NCBI GenBank assembly: GCA_902826455.1
Contig: CADEEV010000028.1
Coordinates: forward strand, 1 to 60,238
Direction: 5' to 3'
Source of the DNA: an uncultured Acidobacteriota bacterium
Lineage (GTDB): Bacteria; Acidobacteriota; Vicinamibacteria; Fen-336
DNA length: 60,238 nt
The notes beneath the pieces were generated by a model. That model worked only from the letters and a program-made list of their open reading frames with translations. It did no database searches and was not told the DNA's origin. The number at the start of each line of letters is the position of its first letter. Position 1 is the first letter of the stretch. Below, one piece after another: positions 50,192 through 57,879 of the stretch. The position numbers and the translations under genes are program-made.

Positions 50192-50961
50192 GCGGCTTCG
50201 TGTCGCTCGTCGGCGCCGGGCCGGGCGATCCCGACCTCCTGACCGTCAAGGCGACGCGCGCCCTCGCCGCCGCCGATCTCGTGTTCTACGACGCGCTGCT
50301 CTCGACCGACATGCTGGAGCTCGCACCCCACGCGCAGAAGTTCTCGGTCGGCAAGCGCTGCGGCAAGCCGGCGATCCGCCAGGAGACGATCCACGCGCTC
50401 CTGATCCGCGCCGCGAAGCGCGGCAAGCGCGTGGTGCGCCTCAAGGGCGGCGACCCGTTCGTGTTCGGCCGCGGCGGGGAAGAGGCCCTGGCCCTGGCGG
50501 CCGCGGGCGTCGCCTTCGAGGTGATCCCGGGCATCAGCAACTCCATCGCGGCCCCCGAGCTCGCGGGCATCCCGGTCACGCACCGCGGCGTGTCGTCGGC
50601 CTTCGTGGTGGTGTCGGCCCACGAGGAGGCCACCTTCCGCCCGGTGCTCCAGGGACTCACGCCGGGGAGCGTGACGGTCGTCGCCCTGATGGGCCTCGGC
50701 ACGCGCGCGCGCGTCGCGTCGGTCCTCGTCGAGGGCGGCTGGCCGGAGTCGACGCCGGCCGCGGTCGTGCTCGGCGCCGGCAGCGCGAACGCCCACACCT
50801 GGCGCGGCACGCTCTCGAGCCTGGGCGACGCCGCGTTCCCGGACTCGGCCGCGGGTCTGCCCGGCACGCTCGTCGCCGGCAACGTCGTTTCCCTCGCCGC
50901 CGTCATCGCCCCCGCCCGGCGCGACAGCCGGCCGGCCGTCTCGGCACAAGGAGCCTCCTAG
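50188..50961 (+). CDS. cobA: Uroporphyrinogen-III C-methyltransferase (SUMT)
   Basis: 257 residues, CobA/CysG-A type. VSLVGAGPGDPDLLTVKATR opens the domain, VFYDALLS and VRLKGGDPFVFGRGGEEALA follow, and VIPGISNSIAAPELAGIPVTHRG continues (cut here after 20). It methylates uroporphyrinogen III twice with SAM to precorrin-2, the substrate for the preceding gene's enzyme. Together they make siroheme for sulfite reductase. GTG start coupled to the previous stop; 2 bases separate its stop from the sulfite reductase ATG. Confidence 0.93.
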   Translation: MSGFVSLVGAGPGDPDLLTVKATRALAAADLVFYDALLSTDMLELAPHAQKFSVGKRCGKPAIRQETIHALLIRAAKRGKRVVRLKGGDPFVFGRGGEEALALAAAGVAFEVIPGISNSIAAPELAGIPVTHRGVSSAFVVVSAHEEATFRPVLQGLTPGSVTVVALMGLGTRARVASVLVEGGWPESTPAAVVLGAGSANAHTWRGTLSSLGDAAFPDSAAGLPGTLVAGNVVSLAAVIAPARRDSRPAVSAQGAS

Positions 50962-50963
50962 TC

Positions 50964-52799
50964 ATGGCGACGCACGCCGTCACCGAAAGCACGTTCGGAC
51001 GCACGCGGCTGTCGTTCGCCGACGAGCGCGACGTGGACGACTTCGTCAGCACCCTCGCGCGCTACGAGAGCGGCGAGCTGAGCCCGGACCAGTGGCGCGC
51101 CTTCCGCCTGGTGCGCGGCACCTACGGCCAGCGCCAGGCCGACGTCTCGATGCTGCGGGCGCGCATCCCCCAGGGCATCCTCGACGCGGCGCAGCTCGGC
51201 GCCCTGGCCGACGTGGCCGACACCTGGTCGCGCGGCTTCGGCCACATCACGACCCGGCAGAACGTCCAGTTCCACTTCCTCGATCTCCACGACGTCGAGA
51301 AGGCGATGCGGCGTCTCGGCGACGCCGGCCTCACCACGCGCGAGGCCTGCGGCAACGCGGTGCGCAACATCACGGGCTGCCCCGTGAGCGGCGTCGCCCA
51401 CGACGAGGCCTTCGACGTGACGCCGTACGCCGAGGCCACGACCCGCTACTTCCTGCGTCATCGCCTGAGCTCGACGCTGCCGCGCAAGTTCAAGATCGCC
51501 TTCGAGGGCTGCCCCACGGACCACTCCCTCACGGCCATCAACGACCTCGGCTTCCGCGCCCTGCCCGGCGCCGGCGGCCGCGCGTTCCGCGTCACGGCGG
51601 GCGGCGGCACGTCGATCCTGTGCACGTCGGGATCGGTGCTGTTCGAGCGACTGCCGGCGGGCCAGATCTTCGAGGTCGCCGAGGCGACGCTGCGCGTGTT
51701 CGCGCGCCTGGGGGACTACAAGCACCGCCAGCGCAACCGCATGAAGTTCCTCGTCAAGCAGATGGGCTGGGAGGCCTGGAAGGCCGAGTTCGACCGCGAG
51801 TTTGCACTCGTGCAGGCCGAAGGCGGCGCCGCGCTGCCCTTCGATCCCGAGCGCCCGCCGGTCGAGGCGGCGCCGGTGGGGCATCGTGCCCTGGCTCCCA
51901 GCGCCGAGAGCGTCGCTGCGCGCGCCGAAGCCGGCGCGCTTCGCGGCCCCGGCCTCCATCCGCAGGTCCGGCCGCGGCTCAACGTCCTGGACAACGCGCT
52001 CGTGGCCTGGTCGCGCACGAACGTGAAGCCGCAGAAGCAGGCGGGCTACTCGGTCGTCACCGTCACCGTGCCGCTGGGCGACATCACGGGCGCGCAGCTG
52101 CGCGTGATCGCGGACCTCGCGAGCGCCTACGGCGACGGCACGGTGCGCACGACCCTCGAGCAGAACCTGTTGTTCCGCTGGGTGCGCACGGCCGACGTGG
52201 CCGAGCTGTACCGCCGGCTCTCGGCCGCGGGCCTCGGCCAGGGCGACGCGGGCACCGCCATCGACGTCACGAGCTGCCCCGGCGCCGAGGCCTGCCGCCT
52301 GGCCGTGACCCAGTCGCGTGGCCTCGGCCGGCTCGTCACGGACCACCTCGCGACGCGCCCCGACCTCGTGGCCTCGGCCGGCGATCTCAAGCTCAAGATC
52401 AGCGGCTGCCCCAACGGCTGCGGCCTGCACCACGTGGCGGGGCTGGGCTTCCAGGGCAGCGTCCGCAAGCTGGACGGCCGAGCGGTGCCGCAGTACTTCG
52501 TGATGGTGGGCGGTGGCGTCGAGAACGGGGGCGCGCAGTTCGGACGGCTGGCCGCGAAGATCCCCGCGCGGCGCGTGCCCGAGGCCATCGACCGGCTGCT
52601 CGAGCTGCACCGGCGCGAGGGCCGTCCCGGCGAGAAGGCCGCGGCCTTCTTTCAGCGCCTCGCGGTGCCGCAGGTGAAGGCGCTGCTCGCGGACCTCGAG
52701 ACCCTCACGGCCGACGACGCTGCCGCCGACGACTACGTGGACCTCGCCGAGGAGAAAGCGTTCGTGCCCGAGGTCCTCGAGGGCGAGTGCAGCGCGTGA
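50964..52799 (+). CDS. sir: Siroheme [4Fe-4S] sulfite (or nitrite) reductase, ferredoxin type
   Basis: 611 residues with the two-fold repeat of the family. The siroheme/[4Fe-4S] ligands are Cys438 and Cys444 (SCPGAEAC), Cys482 and Cys486 (GCPNGC). RGFGHITTRQNVQFHFLDL and RTTLEQNLLFRW are the two anion-binding Arg regions. It reduces sulfite to sulfide; nitrite reductase activity is possible by sequence, but the position among cysH, sat and siroheme genes favours sulfite. A cytoplasmic enzyme using ferredoxin; no NADPH-flavoprotein partner is nearby. Confidence 0.9.
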   Translation: MATHAVTESTFGRTRLSFADERDVDDFVSTLARYESGELSPDQWRAFRLVRGTYGQRQADVSMLRARIPQGILDAAQLGALADVADTWSRGFGHITTRQNVQFHFLDLHDVEKAMRRLGDAGLTTREACGNAVRNITGCPVSGVAHDEAFDVTPYAEATTRYFLRHRLSSTLPRKFKIAFEGCPTDHSLTAINDLGFRALPGAGGRAFRVTAGGGTSILCTSGSVLFERLPAGQIFEVAEATLRVFARLGDYKHRQRNRMKFLVKQMGWEAWKAEFDREFALVQAEGGAALPFDPERPPVEAAPVGHRALAPSAESVAARAEAGALRGPGLHPQVRPRLNVLDNALVAWSRTNVKPQKQAGYSVVTVTVPLGDITGAQLRVIADLASAYGDGTVRTTLEQNLLFRWVRTADVAELYRRLSAAGLGQGDAGTAIDVTSCPGAEACRLAVTQSRGLGRLVTDHLATRPDLVASAGDLKLKISGCPNGCGLHHVAGLGFQGSVRKLDGRAVPQYFVMVGGGVENGGAQFGRLAAKIPARRVPEAIDRLLELHRREGRPGEKAAAFFQRLAVPQVKALLADLETLTADDAAADDYVDLAEEKAFVPEVLEGECSA

Positions 52800-52805
52800 G
52801 CCCCT

Positions 52806-52873
52806 GTCATACGCGTCATACGCCCTTGACGCTCCATCCCTTCGCCCTCAACCTGAAGACGTATCGAAGGGGG
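52806..52873 (+). promoter_or_regulatory. Repeat and hairpin region before the thrC-like gene
   Basis: The 79-base gap holds a tandem direct repeat GTCATACGC (52806-52814 and 52815-52823), a possible -35 box TTGACG (52826-52831) without a convincing -10, and an inverted repeat CCCTTCG (52838-52844) / CGAAGGG (52865-52871). The second arm contains part of the ribosome binding site AAGGGGG, so folding would hide it. CTGTCATA here is also found upstream of the cysH promoter. Confidence 0.4.
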
Positions 52874-52878
52874 CTCCG

Positions 52879-54126
52879 ATGGGTCGCGTGATCGCGCTGC
52901 GGTGCAAGGAGTGCGGCAAGGAACAGGCGGTGTCGCCCGTCGCCGCATGCCCGGAATGCTGGGCGGCGCTCGAGGCCGTGTACGACCTCGACGAGGTCGC
53001 GCGCACCTTCACCCGCGAGGCGATCGCGCAGCGCCCGGCCGACCTGTGGCGCTACCGCGAGCTGCTGCCGGTCGAGACCAAGGATGTCGTCGGCCGCGGC
53101 ACCGGCTTCACGCCTCTCGTCCCGGCGCCGACGCTGGCGCGTCGTCTCGGCATCCGCGAGCTGTGGATCAAGTACGACGCCGCCTGTCATCCCACGCTCT
53201 CGTTCAAGGACCGCCTCGTGGCCGTAGCCCTCACGAAGGCCCGCGAGTTCGGCATCGGCACGGTGGGCTGCGCGTCGACCGGCAACCTCGCGAACGCCGT
53301 GGCCGCCGGCGCCGCCGCGGCCGGGCTGCGCGCGGTCGTGCTGGTGCCCGAGGACCTGGAGTCCGCGAAGATCCTGGGCACCGCGGTGTACGGCGCGACG
53401 CTCGTGGGCGTGCGCGGCAACTACGACCGCGTGAACCGGCTGTGCGCCCAGCTCGCCGATCGCTACGGCTGGGGCTTCGTCAACGTGAACCTGCGCGCCT
53501 TCTACAGCGAGGGCTCGAAGACCGTGGGCTTCGAGATCGCGGAGCAGCGCGGCTGGCGCCTGCCGGGCCACGTGGTGGCGCCGATGGCCGGCGGTAGCTT
53601 GATCGGCAAGGTCGAGAAGGCCTTCAAGCAGCTCGAGCAGCTCGGCCTCGTCGAGGGACGCGCGGTCGCGATCCATGGGGCCCAGCCCGCGGGCTGCGCG
53701 CCGATCGCGGGCGCCGTCAAGGACGGCCTCACGGCACCGCGGCCCGTGAAGCCCGACACGATCGTGCGCAGCCTGGCGATCGGCGACCCGGCCGACGGCG
53801 CCTCGGCGATCGCGACGATCCAGCGCAGCGGCGGCCGCGCCGAGAACCCGACCGACCCCGAGGTGCTCGACGGCATCCGCCTGCTGGCCGAGACCGAGGG
53901 CCTGTTCGCCGAGACGGCCGGCGGCACGGTGGTCGCCGCCACGCGACGCCTCGCGGAGGCGGGCACGTTCGCCGACGGCGAGCCCGTCGTGCTGCTCATC
54001 ACCGGCCACGGCCTGAAGACGGTCGAGCACCTGGCCGACAGGCCCGCGTTCAGCACCATCATCGACGGCAAGCTGAGCGACTTCGAGGCCTTCTGGGAGC
54101 GCCACGGCAAGGCGGCGGTGGCATGA
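52879..54126 (+). CDS. thrC: Threonine synthase-family PLP enzyme (possible thiocarboxylate-dependent sulfhydrylase)
   Basis: 415 residues, fold type II. An N-terminal zinc ribbon (Cys9, Cys12, Cys24, Cys27) is followed by a PLP domain with HPTLSFKDR (Lys110), CASTGNLANAVAAGAAAAGL and VAPMAGGSLIGKVEKAF. By similarity it makes threonine from O-phosphohomoserine. Its position between sulfite reductase and a MoeB/CysO-like pair, with no homoserine genes nearby, suggests instead that it may use a sulfur-carrier thiocarboxylate on an O-phospho substrate, giving cysteine or homocysteine, as CysM does with CysO. This is inference. The gene ends 16 bases before the next. Confidence 0.85.
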   Translation: MGRVIALRCKECGKEQAVSPVAACPECWAALEAVYDLDEVARTFTREAIAQRPADLWRYRELLPVETKDVVGRGTGFTPLVPAPTLARRLGIRELWIKYDAACHPTLSFKDRLVAVALTKAREFGIGTVGCASTGNLANAVAAGAAAAGLRAVVLVPEDLESAKILGTAVYGATLVGVRGNYDRVNRLCAQLADRYGWGFVNVNLRAFYSEGSKTVGFEIAEQRGWRLPGHVVAPMAGGSLIGKVEKAFKQLEQLGLVEGRAVAIHGAQPAGCAPIAGAVKDGLTAPRPVKPDTIVRSLAIGDPADGASAIATIQRSGGRAENPTDPEVLDGIRLLAETEGLFAETAGGTVVAATRRLAEAGTFADGEPVVLLITGHGLKTVEHLADRPAFSTIIDGKLSDFEAFWERHGKAAVA

Positions 54127-54142
54127 CGAGACAAGGAGCGCG

Positions 54143-55321
54143 ATGAGCGGCTTCAAGGAACTGATCAAGCGCGTCAAGGGCGAGATCCGCGAGGTCAACG
54201 TCGAGCAGGCGCGCGCGGCGATCGCGAACGGCGCCGCGATCGTCGACGTGCGCGAGGCCGACGAGTGGGCCGACGGACACGTGCCGGGAGCCGTGCACAT
54301 CTCCCGCGGCTTGCTCGAGCAGCGCATCGAGGACGCGGTCAAGGACAAGGCCGCCGTCGTGGTCGCCTATTGCGCCGGCGGCACGCGCAGCGCCTTCGCG
54401 GCGCGGACCCTCGCCGAGCTCGGCTACACGAACGTGGTCTCGCTCGTCGGCGGCTTCGGCAAGTGGAAGGAAGCCGGCCAACCCATCGTGATGCCGGCGA
54501 CGCTGAGCGCCGAGCAGAAGCGCCGCTACAGCCGCCAGCTCCTGGTACCCGAGGTGGGAGAGGCGGGGCAGCAGCGGCTCCTGAAGTCCAAGGTGCTGCT
54601 CGTCGGCGCCGGCGGTCTTGGATCGCCCGCGGGACTCTACCTGGCGGCGGCGGGCGTCGGCACGCTGGGCCTGCTGGACTCGGACGTGGTCGACGTCTCG
54701 AACCTGCAGCGGCAGATCCTGCACACGAACGCGAGCGTCGGCACGCCGAAGACCACGTCGGGCGCGGCCACGATCCGTGCGCTCAACCCCGACGTCAACG
54801 TGGTCGAGCACAACCTGCGCCTCGACTCCGGCAACGTCATGGACGTGATCGCGCCCTACGACGTGATCGTCGACGGCTGCGACAACTTCTCGACGAAGTA
54901 CCTCGTGAACGACGCGGCGGTCCTGACGAAGAAGACGGTGATCTATGGCAGCATCTACCGCTTCGAGGGCCAGGCCACCGTGTTCACTCCGGGCGCGGGC
55001 CCGTGCTACCGCTGCGTGTTCCCCGAGCCGACCCCGAGCGAGCTGGCGCCGTCGTGCGACGAGGCCGGCGTCCTGGGCGTCCTGCCCGGCACCGTCGGCC
55101 TGATCCAGGCGACGGAAACCCTCAAGGTCCTTCTCGGCCGCGGCCGCAGCCTCGTGGGCCGTTTGCTGACCTACGACGCCCTCGAGTCGAGCTATCGCGA
55201 GTACAAGCTGCGGCGCGACCCGAAGTGCGCCGTGTGCGGCGACGCCCCGACGATCCGCGAGGTCACCGATCTCGAGTGGTCGTGCCACTTCGAGCCGAAG
55301 CCCGTCCCGGTCGGCCTCTAG
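54143..55321 (+). CDS. Rhodanese-MoeB/ThiF fusion, sulfur-carrier activating enzyme
   Basis: 392 residues. The N-terminal rhodanese domain (about 15-115) has its persulfide Cys77 in VAYCAGGTRS. An E1-like adenylyltransferase follows from about 120 (YSRQLLVPEVG, GAGGLGSPAGLYLAAAGVG at 155-173, DNFSTKYLVNDA). Zinc Cys pairs are CYRC (288-291) and CAVC (362-365). In Uba4/MOCS3 the rhodanese is at the C-terminus; here the order is reversed. The protein should adenylate the C-terminal glycine of the small carrier encoded next and transfer sulfur to it as a thiocarboxylate. Co-transcribed with the thrC-like gene and the carrier gene. Confidence 0.9.
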   Translation: MSGFKELIKRVKGEIREVNVEQARAAIANGAAIVDVREADEWADGHVPGAVHISRGLLEQRIEDAVKDKAAVVVAYCAGGTRSAFAARTLAELGYTNVVSLVGGFGKWKEAGQPIVMPATLSAEQKRRYSRQLLVPEVGEAGQQRLLKSKVLLVGAGGLGSPAGLYLAAAGVGTLGLLDSDVVDVSNLQRQILHTNASVGTPKTTSGAATIRALNPDVNVVEHNLRLDSGNVMDVIAPYDVIVDGCDNFSTKYLVNDAAVLTKKTVIYGSIYRFEGQATVFTPGAGPCYRCVFPEPTPSELAPSCDEAGVLGVLPGTVGLIQATETLKVLLGRGRSLVGRLLTYDALESSYREYKLRRDPKCAVCGDAPTIREVTDLEWSCHFEPKPVPVGL

Positions 55322-55337
55322 CTCCAGGAGAAACCGC

Positions 55338-55613
55338 ATGGCGATCGAGGTCCAGCTTCCCAGCCAGCTCCGGCCGTTCGTGGGAGGCGCCGCCAAGGTA
55401 TCCGTGGAGGCCACGAGCGTCGGCGGCCTGATCGAGGCCCTCGCGACTCAGCACGCGGGACTCAGGGACCGCCTGCTCGAGCCCTCGGGCGAGCTGCGGC
55501 GCTTCGTACGCATTTTCGTCAACGAGGAAGACATCCGCTTTCTGCAGGACGAGAAGACGGCGCTCAAGGCCGGCGACACGGTCGCGATCGTTCCGGCCAT
55601 CGCGGGCGGCTAG
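55338..55613 (+). CDS. CysO-like sulfur-carrier protein (MoaD/ThiS family)
   Basis: 91 residues, beta-grasp fold, ending in the diglycine VPAIAGG needed for thiocarboxylate formation. Segments such as PSQLRPFVGG, RLLEPSGELRRFVRIFVNEE and DIRFLQDEKTALKAGDTVAI follow the pattern of mycobacterial CysO more closely than MoaD or ThiS. It would be charged by the preceding rhodanese-MoeB protein and feed the PLP enzyme upstream. CysO operons normally include a Mec-type (JAMM) peptidase that frees cysteine from the carrier; none is in the window. GGAGAAA precedes the ATG by about 8 bases. Confidence 0.88.
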   Translation: MAIEVQLPSQLRPFVGGAAKVSVEATSVGGLIEALATQHAGLRDRLLEPSGELRRFVRIFVNEEDIRFLQDEKTALKAGDTVAIVPAIAGG

Positions 55614-56116
55614 GCGAAGCTCATCTCCGACGTCGCCTTGCCGGCGAGCCATTCCAGGCACGCGAGGTGCTGCTGGTCGTGGCTGCGGAGGTAGTGGACC
55701 AGGCCGTGCAGCGACACCGATCCGTACTCGCCGAACGTGCCGGTTCGCGCCAGGTGCGACTCGTCGAGGGCCTGGATCATCCGGACCGTCTCGACGCGCG
55801 CCGCGCCGAAGGCCTTGAACGCTTCGAACGGGTCCGCCGTGAGATAGCGACGCTCCTTCGCGAGCGCGAAGCCGTCGATCGAGACGAGGTCCGGCTTCTC
55901 TTCGTCGCGCAGCCGCTGGATGCGGACGTGGTAGCCCTCGATCTCGATGTCGCGCAGGTGGCAGGCGTGCTCGATGGGTGCGAAGGGCTCGCCAGGCGAG
56001 CCGCCCTGGTCCGCCGGCTGCCAGGTCCAGTGAGAGCGCGGGATCGCGCGGAACGCGTCTTCGAGCTGCGCGGGCGCCGCAGCGAGGCCCTTCAGCAACG
56101 ACTCCGGGAGTGCCAT
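55610..56116 (-). CDS. DinB-family protein
   Basis: 168 residues forming the four-helix DinB/YfiT fold: PESLLKGLAAAPAQLEDAFR, SHWTWQPADQ, APIEHACHLRDIE and LVHYLRSHDQQHLACLEWL. The three metal-binding His are likely those in HACHL and HDQQH. DinB proteins include thiol-dependent enzymes (bacillithiol or mycothiol transferases) and many of unknown function. It overlaps the CysO-like gene by 4 bases tail to tail and is divergent from the SGNH-like gene. Confidence 0.83.
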   Translation of the reverse strand: MALPESLLKGLAAAPAQLEDAFRAIPRSHWTWQPADQGGSPGEPFAPIEHACHLRDIEIEGYHVRIQRLRDEEKPDLVSIDGFALAKERRYLTADPFEAFKAFGAARVETVRMIQALDESHLARTGTFGEYGSVSLHGLVHYLRSHDQQHLACLEWLAGKATSEMSFA

Positions 56117-56139
56117 GGGCTCGATGTTAGCCTTGATCG

Positions 56140-57183
56140 GTGCTCCGCTCTGCGATGCGACTCTGGCCGCGCTCCACTGCCCTTGCAATCGGCATCCTGA
56201 TCGCGGTGGCGACGGCCGTGGCCGCCGAATGTGTCGCGCGAGCCCGGGCGAAGCCGCGTCGCACCGACGAGTTCGGCTGCTACACGAGCAGCGCGGACCT
56301 GGGCATCACGTATCGCCCGGACTGCCACACCGCCTGGCGTGGTCGCGTGGAAGGGCGGCTCTACTTCGACAAGACGTTCTCGACCGACGCCTTCGGCCGC
56401 CGCGTGACGCCGCAGTTACGTCCCGAGGCGCGCCGGCGACTCGTGATCTTCACCGGCTGCTCCTTCACCGCCGGCACCGGCGCCAACGACGACGAGACGA
56501 TGCCGCACTACTTCGGCGAGGCGGCACCGGGCTATCGCGTCCTCAACTACGCACGCAGCGGTTACGGGCCCCAGCAGGCGCTCCTGCAGGTCGAGCGCTA
56601 CATGACGCCCGAGGAGCTCGGGCCCTACCAAGGGTCGCCCCTGCTCGTCTACGTGATCATCAGCGACCACCTGTACCGGGCCCCGGGAGCGCGGCATTTC
56701 CTCGCCTCGTACGGCTCCGTCTATCCGTCCTACGCGCTCGCGCCGGGTGGCGGCGTGCGCCTCGAGGGCACGTTCGGGTCGGCCCACCCCTGGCGCACGC
56801 TGTTCGCGCAGTGGGTGCAGGAGAGCGCGCTCCTGAGGCGCCTGCCGGAGCCGGTGAGCCCTGCCGATGTGGAACTCACCGGGCAGATCCTGCTCGCCGC
56901 TCGCGATCGATTCAGCGAGCGCTTCGGCAGCGAGCGCTTCGTCGTCTTGGCCTATCCGGGCCGGCGCACGCCGGCCTACGGGGCGACCCTCGATCGGTTA
57001 CGGCAGCTCGGCGTTCGCGTGCTCGACCCGAACGACCTGCTGACGATGTCCGAGCGACGTGCGCTCCGCTACCCGGACTTCCACCCGGTGCCCGAGTGTC
57101 ATCGGCGCGTCGGCGAGCGCCTCGCGACGGACCTGCGCGCGCTGGGGTGGCTCGAGGGCCCGGTCAGTCCAGCATCGCGCTGA
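56140..57183 (+). CDS. SGNH/GDSL-like hydrolase, secreted or membrane-anchored
   Basis: 347 residues from GTG (an ATG 15 bases later is equally possible). An N-terminal hydrophobic segment (ALAIGILIAVATAVAAE) serves as signal or anchor. LVIFTGCSFTAGTGANDDET is block I of SGNH hydrolases with Ser as the nucleophile. NYARSGYGPQQALLQ is the Gly block, and DFHPVPECHRRVGERLA near the C-terminus gives the Asp-x-x-His pair. It probably removes ester-linked acyl groups from an extracytoplasmic glycan or lipid; the substrate is unknown. The last 20 bases overlap the convergent racemase gene. Confidence 0.78.
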   Translation: MLRSAMRLWPRSTALAIGILIAVATAVAAECVARARAKPRRTDEFGCYTSSADLGITYRPDCHTAWRGRVEGRLYFDKTFSTDAFGRRVTPQLRPEARRRLVIFTGCSFTAGTGANDDETMPHYFGEAAPGYRVLNYARSGYGPQQALLQVERYMTPEELGPYQGSPLLVYVIISDHLYRAPGARHFLASYGSVYPSYALAPGGGVRLEGTFGSAHPWRTLFAQWVQESALLRRLPEPVSPADVELTGQILLAARDRFSERFGSERFVVLAYPGRRTPAYGATLDRLRQLGVRVLDPNDLLTMSERRALRYPDFHPVPECHRRVGERLATDLRALGWLEGPVSPASR

Positions 57184-57859
57184 GGATGCGCGCCACGTGG
57201 ATCGACGTGGTGTCGAGGAAGGGAAGGTCCGGCACCTCGACGCCGCGCAGGATCAACGGCAGCTCGGTGCCGCCGAGGACGAGCGCCTCGATGTGCTCGC
57301 GATCCCGCAGCGCCATCGCGATCGAGACCATCCGCTCGCGCGTCTCCGGCTTCAGCACGCCCTTCAAGAGCTCGCCCATGTACCGGTCGTGGATGTACGC
57401 GCGCTCCTCGTCTCCCGGCGTACGGATCTCGATGCCGCGGCGCTCGAACACCGTCGGATAGAACGTGCCCTGCATGGTGAAACGCGTCCCGAACAGCCCG
57501 ACGCGCGTGTAGCCGGCGTCGGCCGCCGCGTCGCACGTCGCTTCGACGATGCTCACGAGCGGGATGGAGGTGCGGCGCCGCACCTCGTCGAACACCACGT
57601 GGGGCGTGTTGGACGCGAACGCGGCAAAGGCCGCTCCCGCGCTTGCCAGACGCTCGACTTCGGGGGTGAGGAAGTCCGCGAGGCCCGCGAAGTCGCCGCG
57701 GCCGGCGAAGTCGAGCATCGTCGTCATGTCGATGCTGTTGATGACGACGGGCGGATAGTGGTTCTCGGGCACGCGCGCCTGGAACCCGGCCACGAGGAAG
57801 CGGTAGTACTCGATCGTCGACTCGGGGCCGATGCCCCCGACCAGGCCGGCTGTCTTCAC
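57164..57859 (-). CDS. Aspartate/glutamate racemase-family protein lacking both catalytic Cys
   Basis: 231 residues of the Asp/Glu/hydantoin racemase family: AGLVGGIGPESTIEYYRFL, YPPVVINSIDM, GLFGTRFTMQGTFY and LPFLDTTSIHV. In active two-Cys racemases the catalytic residues lie in CNT and GCTE. Here the segments read FASNTPH (S83-N-T) and LGGTEL (G197), so neither Cys is present. Thr/Cys variants such as YgeA keep the second Cys, which this protein lacks. It may be a non-racemising subfamily (lyase or binding protein) or act by another residue. GTG start, 16 bases after the binding-protein gene on the other side. Confidence 0.8.
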   Translation of the reverse strand: MKTAGLVGGIGPESTIEYYRFLVAGFQARVPENHYPPVVINSIDMTTMLDFAGRGDFAGLADFLTPEVERLASAGAAFAAFASNTPHVVFDEVRRRTSIPLVSIVEATCDAAADAGYTRVGLFGTRFTMQGTFYPTVFERRGIEIRTPGDEERAYIHDRYMGELLKGVLKPETRERMVSIAMALRDREHIEALVLGGTELPLILRGVEVPDLPFLDTTSIHVARILSAMLD

Positions 57860-57879
57860 GACCCAAGAATATGGGAACG

